A DNA stretch of 64,000 bases, from the NCBI RefSeq assembly GCF_050947875.1, contig NC_134570.1, forward strand, positions 103,340,122 through 103,404,121. Direction: 5' to 3'. The DNA comes from Dermacentor variabilis (Eukaryota; Arthropoda; Arachnida; Ixodida; Ixodidae). Made by a program: the position numbers and the translations under genes. The notes beneath the pieces are model-generated. The model saw nothing but the letters and a program-made list of their open reading frames with translations. It had not been told where the DNA came from and did not search any database. This document shows positions 1 to 12,638 of the stretch, one piece after another; positions within the stretch are counted from its first letter, which is position 1, and each line of letters begins with the position of its first letter.

Positions 1-1639
1 TTTTTCACTCACTGTTGCCAAGTTTCACCTTGGTTGTGGCAACAGGTATAATGTAGATCGCTAGCGCTCCTGCCAACACACATAATGTGCAGGCATCTGT
101 GTTGAAAGAAAGACCAGCTAATGGTTTGCCAGGAGCTAAGGTCCATTTAGATCATTAAATTTTGAGCTTACACCAGTGGAAATAACTGGTGATGAAAGCA
201 CACCTAGGAAAACTGCCCATATTTTCTTTCATTGTAATAATGCTGAAGCTTTGAACCGCATTTGAACTGACTTGTTTAAAAAATGACCCATTTCCTTGTT
301 CAAGTAAGACAAAGGTTCCACAGGAAGACAGAAACTTGAAGCCGTCAACAGCAGCATGAATATAAACAGCGCTCGGCGTTTTGCAATCTTGCACCTGGTT
401 ATCATATTGTCCATCCCATTTTTTTTCTACAGGCTGTTCTTTACTGTTTTGTGGTAATGCCCAGTTTAATTTTAATGTCCCTATTTTTTAATATTTGGTT
501 AATATATCTTTTCTTCATCGGCTTTCAACAAAATATATATTCATAATGTGCCTTCATTTACCATTTACAGTGATCTTAACCAGATGCATCTTGATACAAA
601 ATTTATTTTCCTTAATTCTTCGTTTCCCTTTTCCAAAAGTGCAAGCTGTTTATCTTGATACCTATTTTCTCTTCTGGGAAGATTAGGTCTACTGGTATAA
701 TGACTGCTTACATGTGTACATCGTTTTCTATTATGGTCACCCCTACTCGTAGCAAGTACTGACAACAGTGCTCATACCCACTCCATCACAATCGCCACTG
801 CTAAGCACACCCTTCCTTCCTTTATTTTAACACTTTGGCTTCTCTTGACCTATTATATACACCAATTTCTTCTCCCCCAATGAGGCTAGGGGCCAGTGAG
901 CTATGCACAATCCAAAACAACACAGCCAAGGAAAACTTTGCTACCCTAATGACAAGCACCTATGTCGAAATGTTGGCTACAGCAGCATCGCTTGTTTCAA
1001 CAATGTTGGTCTACTTACATGTTTTTCTAACACAAAAGTTACTGCTTTGTCGTGTTCTGTGATTATACGTTTTTGCCGCTTTCTTTAGCATGGATATTCA
1101 TGAATACTATTTGTTTCTTCTAACAGCAGCAAGTTTATCCTTGCAAGCATTTGGGGTCAAGAACAACTTTCACCAGGAAGAAGTGCAAGACGACTGATTG
1201 AAGAAAATAAAGTTGCTTCTGTGATCTAAGAACTTGAGGACTGAAATGTTGCACATTTTTGTATATATGCTATGCAGTGCATTCATATCACAAAGTGCAA
1301 AATGTTTTATCTCTGCAGCCATGTCAGTGTGTTGACAAGACAATTTTCTCAATGGTGACCAGCTGCTTTGGCTGTGAGCTACCTTCATTGCATTTGCATT
1401 AAAGAGATGTACTATCGTGCACAAAAGTACCCTGGAAGTGCGAGCGTTGACCAAATTGCATTTCTGTTCAAGACCGCTGAAAACAATGGCTCAAGTATAC
1501 ACATTCTGAACGCAGATGGTAGCACGGCTGATCCCAGCAAATAGTGCACCATAAAAATCGGTCGACTCTCGCACGTCCTAGGCAAATTTGTCCTCGATGG
1601 CACATTCTCCGAACAATAGATTTGCTCTGCAAGAGGAAA
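1..1639. other. no supported gene
   Basis: Only short open frames in all six phases, none with recognisable domains or convincing splice context. AT-rich sequence without an obvious repeat family. Confidence 0.5.
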
Positions 1640-1865
1640 TACGGGAAGCACCTGTACTTTAACAGATATAGTACAGATATAGCATACGGAGTCTTTCGTT
1701 TTCTGAATACAACAAGCACCTGTATTTTAACGGTTATAGTACAAATTCAGCATACAGTGTGTTCCGTTTTCTGAATACGAGAAGCACCGTACTTTAACGG
1801 TTATAGTACAGATTCAGAATACAGAGTCTTCCGTTTTCTAGGTACAGAAGCACTCGTATCTTGTA
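1640..1865 (+). repeat. 68-bp tandem repeat, about 3 copies
   Basis: Units begin with GCACC(T)GTA-type words near 1648, 1716, 1784 and 1850, giving a period of 66-68 bp. Each unit contains TTTAACGGTTATAGTAC-like and TTCCGTTTTCTGAATAC-like segments. The copies diverge by point changes, and the last one decays into an ACGG-rich stretch that ends near 1980 in a T-run plus ACAGTGTA. Open frames crossing the array are a by-product of the repeat. Confidence 0.8.
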
Positions 1866-2169
1866 TTACGGTCTCTCTTTTACAGTTATCCGTTCTACGG
1901 AAATGACCGTTCTTAATTTACGGAAGAGTGTTCGGTCACAAATTACCAGCAAATTTTCTGTAAAGTAAGGAAATTTTTTTTACAGTGTATGTAAATAAAC
2001 CAATTCTCTCTGGCAGCTGCTAGTAGCCAGTGCCAGAGGGATCGGCGGCAGCCAGCTTTTATTCCTTTCGGAATGGGACAGCCTGCAGCTATTCAGGAGA
2101 AAATTCAGTTTTGTTCGGCACATAAATGCATCTTTAACGCATACACGTCACTCTGTCGCGGTCAGTTCT

Positions 2170-2470
2170 TGCGGTTTTGTGACGTCACGTGACAGGCAGG
2201 TAAAGTGGGTGCAGCCCGGAAACTTTTCATGAATATGCGAGGGCTAACGGCGAAAAAGCATCGAATCAGAGATAACTATCCTTCTTTTTTTCGGTCAAAT
2301 CATGCATAATCAGTGTGCACACGCCACATTAGATGGGGAGCTATCGCCTTTTTCGTGACTTCGCGTTACAGATAGGTGAAGTGGAGGTGGTCAAAACTTT
2401 AATCGCGGAGGGCTGATTGCAAAATTGGAATAGAAAACTTTGGAATAGTTTTACGTTACAGCGCCCTTGG
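2170..2470 (+). repeat. diverged tandem dimer, about 178-bp period
   Basis: A segment starting at GTGACGTCACGTGACAGGCA (about 2178) recurs in diverged form as GTGACTTCGCGTTACAGATA (about 2357). Both are followed by GGTRAAGTGG, an AAACTTT word and GGGCT. It is probably part of a non-autonomous interspersed element; no terminal repeats were identified. Confidence 0.5.
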
Positions 2471-2519
2471 TTGCAAAGAGAGAGTACCCTTGGGCGGCCT
2501 TCTCTTTTCTGCAATAAGG

Positions 2520-5500
2520 AATTCATGCTTAATACAAAATAAACTTATTTTCGGCATACTATTTATATGGTCTACCGCGCCTTCATCTTTGTTTGTATGC
2601 GTGCGTTGCTTCGCGTCAGCGATGATGACGATAGACTCAACGCTTGTCCCAGTTGGTAAAATAAATGAAGTGTGAGCTTTTTAATTTTCCAATAATGTGA
2701 TTATATAGCTAAAGCTCATCAAAAAAATGAAAGAAGCACTATTAAACGAATAAATACAACCGATCATAAAAGATATGACGTATGCACGTTTCAAAGCATA
2801 TTTTCAATAATGGTAAAAAAATTGGGCGCCTCAACATTTTCACTTGGTAAACTGTTCTATTCAACAATCGCGTGAAGGAAAACAGGAATATCTAAGTGCC
2901 TTTATCTGACACTTCGACGTGTCAGACAGACACACAAACGCTCGTTGTCTCATGACCAAGCATGACCCCTTTTAATGTACCGTCGTGAATATATGAAGCC
3001 AGAATGGTCACATGACTTGTGCGAAAACTGGCTAAAGGAAATAAAAGCATAGCGCTTACCTCAGCGCGTGTCTGTGGCTCAGGCACACACCGTGCGTATC
3101 GGGATGACGTCACAGTACGTACATATTTTTACTATGGTCCTTCCTGCTAGAACTATAATGTGCTGCCGTCAGATATTTGTCTTTATCAATGCCTGTTTGG
3201 TGGGCGTACATCTGAAACAATAATATTTGGAGGGCGCTGAAGCCTTTGCTTTTAAAGCGGAAGGCGATATCATTCAAAGATCCGTGACAGCTTCGCATGC
3301 TTCCGTGCTACTGCAGCTTATGTGACTAATGTTTTCCCAAAACGCTGGCGGCGCTACACCAACTGGATGGTGTTTCAAGGAAACGAGCAGGGCGCGCTGC
3401 TCCTACTAACACAGACCTCATACGGCAGCTGGAAAGGGGGTTTTTGTTTGAGTTTCCGCGTAGCAGAATTATGTTTTCTCGTATATTCAAATTACAATCC
3501 GACGCTATCATGTCTGTAGGTTGTGCAAATCGTGCTTCATGAATTTTGTGATGCAGATACATCTACCGCCTGGACTGCCACGGTCTACCATCTGCTGCTA
3601 TGCGTTGCATTTGCTGAATCTTTTGCCTTCCTTACTGGGATGGCCAACAGTCCCACTAATAAAATAATTTTTAAAGCACTAATAAAATAGTTATTATGAA
3701 TTGCGCCTAAATATTTTAAAATTCACGTTATTAGCGGCAAAGTACGTACGCCTCGCCTTAAACTGCTCTACAAACCCTCGGAGAAGATCCGCTTATTGAC
3801 GTCCTAAGCATGTCAACATATAAAGCCTGCACTGGACATTCTTATATCCCACGCACGTCGACTGAACGTAGAGAAAATCCCCAATAAAACTTGTAAACGT
3901 CTGAACGTCCGTTTTTAACCTCCGTTGGACCAGCCTGGGATGCACAATTTCTTTGCGCCTGATAGTCGTATGGACGTTCATTAGTACGTCCCCTGGCTTT
4001 TTTTTTTGTACGTCCAGCGGACATTGTTAATGTCCGGGAACGTGTTCGGGAGGATGTCCCAGGCTTGTTGTGCATTGGGATTTCAATCATGATGATACTG
4101 CTTGCCTAGACGGACACATATTATTAAACGAGCAAATAATGACACAGTTTATCGTTTCTCTTCTCGCGCACATATTATCGCTCCATCCAGCCTTGAAACT
4201 GTGGCATGCCGCAGGCAATGGCACGCAAACGCACGCAGTACAACTCAGGGATTTTCTTTAATCCTCAACAATACCTTCGTTAATGCTTGCTGCGCCTTTG
4301 CTGAAACGTTGATTGTGAGTTTCTACTCTCCGAAACACTTCCGCTTGAATATTTGCCTTTGAACTGGGACAGTTATTCCTGCGAGTTAGGTTTGTCCGCT
4401 CGCTAACAAACCCAACTATATAAATACGTATTTCAAAAGGCCGCTGAAAGGGGCTATTTGGTGGCTGTTCATACCATCTACCCGTCCCATGACGAAGTCT
4501 TGCAGAGATCTACCACTTCTACGTACCCACGTGAATGTAGTTGGAGTATGTGTACACAAACAAATAACGTATTTGAGGATAAATAGCTGACGGCACGCGC
4601 TTTACACCTCGTAAACCTTAATCCATCATTTCCTAATCAGTGAGCGATCATATAGCAGTGTGAGATCCTCTTCTTCTCGCCTTATCCAAGCCACAACAAC
4701 AGTAGAGGAGCACGTGAAAGCCTCCTCTATGCATAAAAAGCCCTCAGGTGCAAGCGCCATAGTGCGTAGAAGGAGTCGCCCACGCCCAAACACAATCTTG
4801 CGCGCCGTTGCAAAAATTGAGCGATCAGTGAGCTGAGATATAACAGATCGTATCTCAACTTCAATATGGCCAGCGTCTCCCACTGGCATTAGTTGTTTAC
4901 GCGAGTTAAACGTTGATTGGTGTATGAATTTTAATTTTCAACTCACGAGAAGGCTGAATGAACGAGCTCGACAAATAAGTCGTGTTTCTTTTATGTATGT
5001 CAGCACATCAAGAACTTAAGCCTGTATTCCATTAAGCTTCAAAATGCGTTAATTTTTTTTGGCAATATTGCCTGGCAAGAAACCTTGTCCGATAATTTTC
5101 TACGGTCGCGCATAAAAGTATCGGCAAACGCTGACACGCAAGGGGAGTTTATGAATCGAAAGCGAGCAGAACACATCCTTTGTAAAAGACAATGTAGATA
5201 GCGGCTATAATCTGTTGGGCTGCTTTTGGCCGCTATCAGGCAGTATGAAAGCACCTGGCTAACGCAGCTCTACTCTTGTTATTTTGTTCTATTTTACTGC
5301 GCTGTGTGAGACTATGCTGCCCCACCACAATATCGTAAGTATCATCGTATATTTTACGACTTTACAAGCTCTAATTTCCAGAACACTACGGTGTTCTCTT
5401 AGGTCTTGATCAACAAAGACGCCACATTTTCTACACAGATCGTACCACGTTGTTTACAGGGTCAAATTTCATTTGGCGACAGACAACCCTCATCTGGAAA

Positions 5501-6400
5501 CATAATTATGCTGCTTGTTACGCACACCCGTATACGTAATTTGTTTCTCTCGTTAAACTCGTACTGAAGCTGCTTTGATTGCTTCATTGCTTTCTAGTTT
5601 GGGATAGGCTATAAAACATTGCTATGCTCGCCTTGTGCCCGTATTATCTATAACAATCTGCACCTTATTTATTCGCCGGCTTCTTAACGAATCCAGTCAT
5701 GCCTGGAACAGGGAGGGGCGCAGAGCGCCGAGCAATTAGATATGCAGAGACGCGTCGTTTAATGAATCCTGTAGTAATGTGACGCCGCCGAGGGACAGCA
5801 AACCATGTAGCGGAGAGGCTAAACTTAGACGCAGCAAGCAGAAAGAGCAACTGCATAAGATAAGAGACAGGTTTAAAGAATGCGCTCATGCTCTCACTGA
5901 CCGAATGACCTCCAATCTATTTACCCCTTCAGACATAGTCGCCCTTGCCCCCGTCACGTCAGTGGTCGGTCACACGTCAATCTGGCCACTTGCATGCTAG
6001 TCGGCGCTTTGTCGAAATATCTTCACGTAGGTTTTGAGCACCTTTTCGAGCGTCTGACTGGCCAGGTCGTCCGGGGCGACTGCGAAGAATTGCACACAAA
6101 TGAAATAGACAGAAGCCCAAAGAGAGTACTGAGGGGGGGGGGGGATTTTTCAATACTTTTCTGCTTTCAATTCAATCAGCCCTTCTGAAAGGCGGTTTTC
6201 ATCAGAATGCAGAGCGACTGTTTGCAATTCAAGTGCGTCCTGGGCCACGTCATTTGACGCTTCCCTTCTTTTCAGCAAAAAGCTTCCTCCGGAAATAGAT
6301 CTCTCCCACAAGCATAGCATCCGATCTTTTATTCATTTTTAAGCAATTCGTTGTTCTTACTTCATTATTCTCTCACCAATGCTGCTGCGAAGCCCTGCAT
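2520..6400. other. intergenic, no supported gene
   Basis: Short open frames only. From 3790 to 4080 the sequence is rich in ACGTCC/GGACGT words, suggesting a small degenerate element. A run of 11 G lies near 6134. Nothing here supports a gene. Sequence just before 6420 is the upstream region of the first secreted-protein gene. Confidence 0.5.
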
Positions 6401-6421
6401 CGCTATGTAGGACCACTCTGG

Positions 6422-6428
6422 TATAAAA
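6422..6428 (+). promoter_or_regulatory. TATA box of secreted-protein gene 1
   Basis: TATAAAA, 77 bp before the ATG at 6499. The three paralogous genes downstream have the same motif at 77, 78 and 78 bp, so the position is conserved even though this gene's proximal sequence is otherwise diverged. Confidence 0.8.
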
Positions 6429-6498
6429 AGGGTTCCGGAAATTTCCCTGAAACAGAGCTTACCCTGAAAGCCTCCCAGAGACCACCTGAGAAAACACC

Positions 6499-9195
6499 AT
6501 GATCGCTGTAAGTTCGTGCACGTTGCTCGACTTCTTCGGTTGTTTAGCGCGTGAGACTAAGGCGGCGACCTTTATTAATCCATACGTTAGGACCGACGGA
6601 AAACTGCCGAAAAAGACGTGGGTTGCTGGGTCGATTTTTTTTCGCATATACCTTCTCAAATACTTCTTGACCAATGCTAAAGAAACTTTTGCAATGTTTA
6701 TGGCATCAAGACATTACACAGTCAGAATAAGCGCGATCAGTTAGGTTTTAGAACTTAAAGGTAATATTTGTTTTACGTTAGCCGTGAATACAGAGGCACA
6801 CCTCCCAAATGACATGCGCGAAAATCAATCTTGAGGCAAGTTAGTTTTTGTTTACGTTCAACTCGAAAGCTCTCGATTTCAAGTCCTATGACTTCAGTCT
6901 TTAGTCGAAGACACCGCATTTTCACAACTTTAGTCTCAAAGTGCCTGATTTTTCTAAAAACTGTTGGCCTATTGGTTATGCATTAAACGCGCGTCACATT
7001 GTCTGGTGTAATCTAATAACTCTTACTTAACGAATGTGTGTGGCGTAAGTGCTACGGCAGTCTATAGTGAACTGAGATTGTTGGTATATATATCCTGGGA
7101 CGATAAGATCAGTGCGACTGTTCCTGCCAGCCTCGTCCTACAAATGTGCTAAGTCCCTGACACTGGTCTCTGTCAGCTAGACCATGCGCTCAAACGTACT
7201 TCAGTAAAGAAGTAAGACTGCATAATGAAACTCAAACTTCCTTCACTGTGTCTGTAAAAGCTGCTTACCACACGCCCCTGACCAACAATGGATGACGAAG
7301 GAGAAGCCTTACCCTGAAGCCAATGTTTCGACAATAGCTACGACAATAGCTACAATAGCTGAGGATGCGGTCGAGTTAGCTTGCCGGGCTGAAAACAGGT
7401 GCTCGGGTTAATGTAAAAAGCGCTGGCCGGCCGGTTCCAGCGAGTGTAGATCCGAATTCGGCCAGCATGCCTGCAAGGCATGTGTTGACCAACCCAATCT
7501 GCTTGGTATTATGCATTCACACGCACTCGGGGTGAGGCAGCTAATTTCTACTTCCGGCTTGATGGCCTCGTGTAGAGTTCATGCAAACGCAGCTAAGTCG
7601 GTCGAGGGATGAGGCATTTCCTTGTTCGCCTGGCGCTTTTAACTTGAAATATGCATATGGCTTCATCTTGTTTTGCACCCCCTCCCCCCCGCCCGAACGT
7701 GGCATTCTTATTTCTCCAGTTCTGCATTCTTGTGGCCCTTGCCGGCACGACCTTTGCCGACCTCGTGCCCACCTACGCTGTCCGAGTGGCACCAGTCCTT
7801 CCAGTCGCGACCAGCACCATCCACCATACACCGGCAGTGTCCAAGGCCACCAGAGTGAGCAGCTACGAGACAGTGCAGCAGGGCGTACCACACACTCTCT
7901 CCAAGGTGTCCACATACACGCCCGCCGAAACTACGGTCCACACTGTACACGGCAGTGCTCCCACCGCTGTGACCACAGGCGCCGTCCACGTTCCGACCTA
8001 CTCCTACTTGCCTCACTACAGCGTCCCCTTCCATGGCCACCCGCTTCCCTATCACAACGTGTACGGCTTGGGCCCTTACGGTCTCAGCTACAGCCACGTC
8101 GTGCCGGTTAAAGAATGTGAGTAAGCTGATTTGCGCTAAGCCCGCATTGTACTACCCTGGAAAGCGGGGAAGAACAGGCTAGGCTACACTTTTCTGATCA
8201 CAATAGAGGCCTGAAAACCGCGGCGCTGCGCACAGGAGAACTGATAGAGATACGGTATAGAGGAGAGATCCGGTATTCAGCTGATCTTTACGCGGTTGTG
8301 AATAAGTTAGTCTTTTTAATGTTTTACCCACTGTTAATTACGTCCTTCTGTTTTCTGTAGACATAGCGCGTTTTTGTTTTTGTGCTAGGTTGCCTGTTAC
8401 ATTAGCCCCCAAAAGAATACCTTCAATATCTTATCTACGTATTAAGATCGCAGGCTCTGATGCAGGCTACGTTTTCTTTTCTTAATCGTTATTAAACAAA
8501 GAATCATCAAAAGGAGGAAGCAGCTTCACAAGGGCGATAAAAGTTATCGGTGCATGCAACGTTTGGATATGACTGACGAGATCATTGCTATTAGCGATTG
8601 TTCTAGCGATTAGTGCGTAATTGTTGATGATATGCTTTATATAACGTTTATCATGAAATGGCGGCACATGTCCAGTGACACGTACGCAGTGAAACAAATT
8701 GGCATCCAAAAGGTTTATTGAAGAGTGGCACATATCTAGTCGCAAATACACTGCCATTTAAGTTGGCGCCGAAAAGGTTTATTGAAAGTGGCACATACCC
8801 TGACGCACATACCTGCTTGCGAAAGTTGACGTAAACGAAGATAATTAATAGCAACACATTCCCAGTGTCACATGACATGCTACTAGCCCATTTTGACTGG
8901 AAAGTGAATTATTGAAGAGCGTCACAGACCGAATGTGACATACCCAGCGACAAAAATTGGTCCCAGTGTCGGTTTTGAACCCGGTTCCCTCATACCAGTA
9001 GCTCGATGATACAATGGCGCAACTTTACGGGGAAAGAAGGTAGGCGACGAGATACATAGAAATATAGATAAATGGATGCAGAGGTGCTGCTAATTGACGG
9101 ACGACCCAAAGAATGCTAATAACATTATTAGGTGGAACATGTCACTCAGGAAGGGTCGTGTGTTTATTGTGATTTTCTTTCTCCATTTTACAGAA
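6499..9195 (+). CDS. secreted GY/PV-rich structural (cuticle-like) protein, gene 1 (three exons)
   Basis: Predicted exons: 6499-6507 (Met-Ile-Ala), 7720-8116 and 9194 onward, 135 residues in all. The first donor is GTAAGT. The exon 2 acceptor TTTCTCCAG joins in phase 0, giving the signal peptide MIAFCILVALAGTTFA. The mature part starts DLVPTYAV, has no Cys, is rich in Val, Thr, His, Ser and Pro, and ends with YGLGPYGLSYSH and then VVPVKE. After the GAA codon, T8116 is followed by donor GTGAGT. Acceptor TTTTACAG at 9193 supplies AA, so TAA is split by the intron; unspliced reading would add Cys-Glu before a stop at 8122. The paralogues also split their stops, which supports this model. Intron 1 is 1,212 bp and intron 2 is 1,077 bp with a tandem repeat inside. 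No Rebers-Riddiford chitin-binding motif is seen; the cuticle role is inferred from composition. Confidence 0.82.
8650..8960 (+). repeat. degenerate 60-70 bp tandem repeat in intron 2 of gene 1
   Basis: About five diverged units, marked by GGCACAT-like words near 8660, 8727, 8787, 8850 and 8920. Most are followed by CCAGTGACAC-like and preceded by AGGTTTATTGAAG-like words. It lies inside intron 2 of gene 1 and runs straight into a tRNA-like stretch on the opposite strand. Confidence 0.65.
8965..9030 (-). repeat. tRNA-like sequence (Pol III box remnants)
   Basis: Read on the minus strand it holds an A-box-like GCGCCATTGTATCATCGAGC and a B-box-like GGGTTCAAAACC about 30 bases later. No complete cloverleaf could be folded by eye, so it is a tRNA-derived repeat head and not a tRNA gene. 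It adjoins the 60-70 bp tandem array, so the two may be one element. Confidence 0.4.
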
Positions 9196-9295
9196 ACAAC
9201 GTTTTCAGCCATTTCCAAGCACCCGAACCCTACCAAGAACGACCCTCTTTACAGTACTTGAAGATCACCAGAACTTGTAGAGTACGCGTCTGAGA

Positions 9296-9301
9296 AATAA
9301 A
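9296..9301 (+). terminator. polyadenylation signal of gene 1
   Basis: AATAAA about 100 bases into the predicted third exon (from 9194). The same exon length and signal layout occur in genes 2-4. Confidence 0.65.
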
Positions 9302-10692
9302 CCAATTTTGTTGATGCAGTTTCCGCCTTTTCCAACACAATAATTATGACTTGTAGTGTATAGTAAAACACACGAAGAACACTTGTGCCGATCTCACGCA
9401 TTGTGGCAATCAATGTAGCAATGCTGGAATGTTGCACTGTGGCAATCAACATTATTCACAAGAAAAGAAAAATGCAGCGCATGCGCAACGGCAAAAGCTA
9501 CTATAATGAATTCCATAGATTAGCCCTTGAGCCTAAACAAGAAATTAGCTCAGCGCGCAACCACTTTCTTTTGTACGACACATGCGACTTTCATGACACA
9601 TGAACCAACAAATATTGAAGCTGTCGCTCCAAGGCGGACAGCGGTGTAGCGCAGTTAGAAATAAATAGTGCGACTGAGGACGATGCTTCTACTACCGCAA
9701 AAGCGCTCAATGAATGCTTTCAGTTGGTTTTCACTCGCACTTGAAAGCCTCCGATGATTCTACAATGACATGAGTGGAATCTTGTATAACAAAGGATTCT
9801 AAAACTTCTTTTACAAATAGACGCAAAAATGTCATCAGCACCCGGAAACATTTCAAATATGTTTCTCAGCCGCTAGGAAGTGTAAGTGGCACCTTTCATT
9901 CATGACATATTCACAGCGTCCTTAATAACTGCTAGCATTTCATTCGACTGACTTCGTGCAAGAACCATCCACATCCACGAAGGCAGCCGCATATTATAGG
10001 TGAATAACCATACTCGTAACACTAATCAGCCGCTGTTGTAAGTAGATGGGGCAGATTATTAACAAAGCGATTACCACCTATCTAGAAGAAAACAACTTGT
10101 CGTAGACTAAACAACATGCTTTCCGCAAAGGTCTTTCGACAGTAACACAACTTTAGATATAGTTCATAACTTTACTGTAGTGATTAATTTTAGACTACAA
10201 CTGGACGCTATATTCATAGACTTTTCAAAAGCGTTTGACAGGGTAACACACTGAAAGTTAATAAACAAGCATAGAGACATTGCAATAGATGAAAATGTAA
10301 TATCTTAGATGAGTGCGTACCTCTATAATCGCATGCAGAATCAGAATGTTTGGAAACTTTTTGTTTTTGTTTTTTCAGGAGTACTTGAAGGGTGTCTGTT
10401 AGGTCCTGTCTTATTCTTAATATACGCGAATGACAGGCACTTTCAAGTCGAACCGGACGTAACACTAAGATTATTTGCAGATGACTGCGTCATATACAAT
10501 ACAGTTCGAACAGACGCGGATCAGCTTAAATTAAACTCATCTTTACTCAGCATTACCGAATCGAGTGAAAAAAAATGGGGAATGAGAAGAAACGTTACTA
10601 AGACAGTATGCATGTCGATAATAGGGAAGAAAAAGCCATTACTCTTCACCTACAACCTCGTGGGATCAGCGGTTGCGCGCACAGAATCGTAC

Positions 10693-12638
10693 GGGGCTGT
10701 CCTTCATAAAAGGGAACACGCGAACGCGTGGCCCATGCTCTGCGGAGGCTGCTTAGAGCGCCAGCAAATGGTAGCAAGGAGAAGCGCATCTGCTTGTGGC
10801 GTCATCTCTTGGCGGCCAGAATAAACAGGCGTGGCCGGTAGGCAAGCGCCGACTTGAATTAGATGGAACCCCCCCCCCCCCTTCCCCCTCCTCAGGTGAC
10901 AGTTGTGCAAGGAGCGCGGCCTGCAGCGCAACGCCTGCTGCTACCAAACCGCGTTGGATACGCAGGCGCATTGGAAACGTGGAAGCCCCAACATACGCCC
11001 GGTAGTTATTAAGTACTCTTGGCGTACCTATAATAATGCGCAAGCATTCTAGGGCTCCTTCCCTCGGTAGTTTGTCCGTCCGTCCGTCCGTCGGTCCGTC
11101 CGTCCATGTTTCTGTCTGCAAAGCGTGAAACGATGCACTGCATGCCTAGATGTAGATGAGGTCCTAGGTAGGTGTATATGAGACTGCCTTATGAATACGT
11201 ATGACTAATGAAATTTATGGTTTTGGCGATACATAGTGAGGACTGAGAGGTATAAGTAAGGTTAATAAAGACTAATGAGATTAGTTACGACAGAACTAGC
11301 TAAGTGTAACGGCGATTAATTGAAGGTAATTATGAATGTTTATGCTAATTAGAATCAAGTTAAGTTTAATTATTAGACTATTGAAAAGTTACTGGGGTTC
11401 TATCAACAGAGCCTAACCAAGAATTAAGGGTACCTTGAGATTAGTTACACCTAATAAAGTAGTCTTAATTATTAATTTCTGATATAAAAGTCTTCATCAT
11501 AACATTAACTAAGGTGAATGAAGTAATTAAGCAAACATCGTCATTACAGAAATAACTTAGCCTGAATAATAAATAACGAAACTACGTTTACTTACCGAGG
11601 CTAAAGCTTCACTTGATTGCCCTTCTCTCCTAAACCACTCGGAATCAAGTGAAGTTTATTCATGCGACGGGGGAGTGGGTAGGCCAGGGATCCGTACTGC
11701 TAAAAAGTACGGAGAACACAGGAGTTGTCAAAATGTGCATAAGCCTACCCCCAAATTTATTTTGGCCCACCTCCAAATTTCAACTTGACCCACTACCAAA
11801 TTTGAGTTGGCCCACGCTCAATCTTCAAGTTGGCCCACTTCCCAATTCCTGCAAATTCCCAGTTGGCCCACCACCAAAATTCCAAGTTGCCCCACCCCCA
11901 AATTTTAAGCTGGCCGACCCCGAAATTTCAATTGGCCTCCCTCAAAATTAGACTGGCTCACCCCCAAATTTCAACTTCGCCCACTATCAGATTTAAGTTG
12001 GCCCATGGCGCTTCCCGAAATTTAAATTAGGCCACTCCCGAATTTATTTTGGCCTACACCCAAATTTCAAGTTGGCCCACCCCTACCATAGGCTTCCCCA
12101 TGCATTTTCTGTGGGCCCTATGTATCTCTATTGTTATTCTCTCAAATCAATTTTTTTCTATTGTTCCTCATCGCTTATAAAGCTACCGATCATTTACATT
12201 TACACTATTATAATGATTAAATGTTGTAACGTCGCAAATTACGCATTTTTTGGCAGATACAAGGCTGTACACTTCTCGCGTGGCGGAATGCTGCGCGTAC
12301 TCGTCAAAGAATGCTAACGCAATAAAATACGCTGGGAGTGCTAGCAACTAGTGGGCAAATGTTGGTACCAAATGCCGGCGGGCAAATGTTGGTACCAAGT
12401 GCCGTTTGATAGCAGCAGACGCTTCGTTGGTTGCGGGCCCCGCCTGTTTCGCATGCACCTGGCGTGGGAGGCAGTCCAGAGCCGCTTGCCTATCAGCCGT
12501 GCCTGTTTATTCTGGCCGCCAAGAGATGGCGCTACAAGCGGACGTGCTTCCCCTTGCTGCCTGTCGCTGGCGCTGTAAGCAGCCTCCGCAGAGCACAGGC
12601 CCCGCGCTCGCATGTTCCCTTTCATAAAGGACCACTCT
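10693..12638. mobile_element. inverted-repeat element inserted in the LINE (non-autonomous DNA transposon candidate)
   Basis: The left end GGGGCTGTCCTTCATAAAAG and the right end (reverse complement AGAGTGGTCCTTTATGAAAG) begin long inverted repeats of about 160 bp. Both continue through GGGAACAYGCGARCGCG, TGCTCTGCGGAGGCTGCTTA and CATCTCTTGGCGGCCAGAAT. The element sits between two GTAC tetramers (10689-10692 and 12639-12642), a likely 4-bp target duplication, and exactly splits the reverse-transcriptase frame. The interior contains a C-run near 10870, a TCCG microsatellite near 11074-11106, AT-rich DNA and a 23-30 bp minisatellite. No transposase frame is present, so mobilisation would need another source. 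Confidence 0.78.
11736..12090 (+). repeat. minisatellite, about 23-30 bp units
   Basis: About 14 degenerate units of the form CCAAATTTCAAGTTGGCCCAC follow one another with little spacing. They lie inside the inverted-repeat element. Small open frames across it encode artefactual repeats. Confidence 0.85.

Noticed and set aside
6499..6744. 81-codon frame starting with Met-Ile-Ala
   Set aside because: Read-through of exon 1 into intron 1; the GTAAGT donor after codon three is shared by all paralogues.
7581..8111. 176-codon plus-strand open frame overlapping gene 1 exon 2
   Set aside because: Shadow frame: rich in Arg, Ser and Pro with no domain, while the overlapping frame has the signal peptide, family motifs and matching splice sites.
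8965..9030. tRNA gene on the minus strand
   Set aside because: Box-like words are present but no acceptor or anticodon stem can be folded.
11736..12090. CRISPR-like array
   Set aside because: Units are contiguous and degenerate without unique spacers, in a eukaryotic transposon interior.
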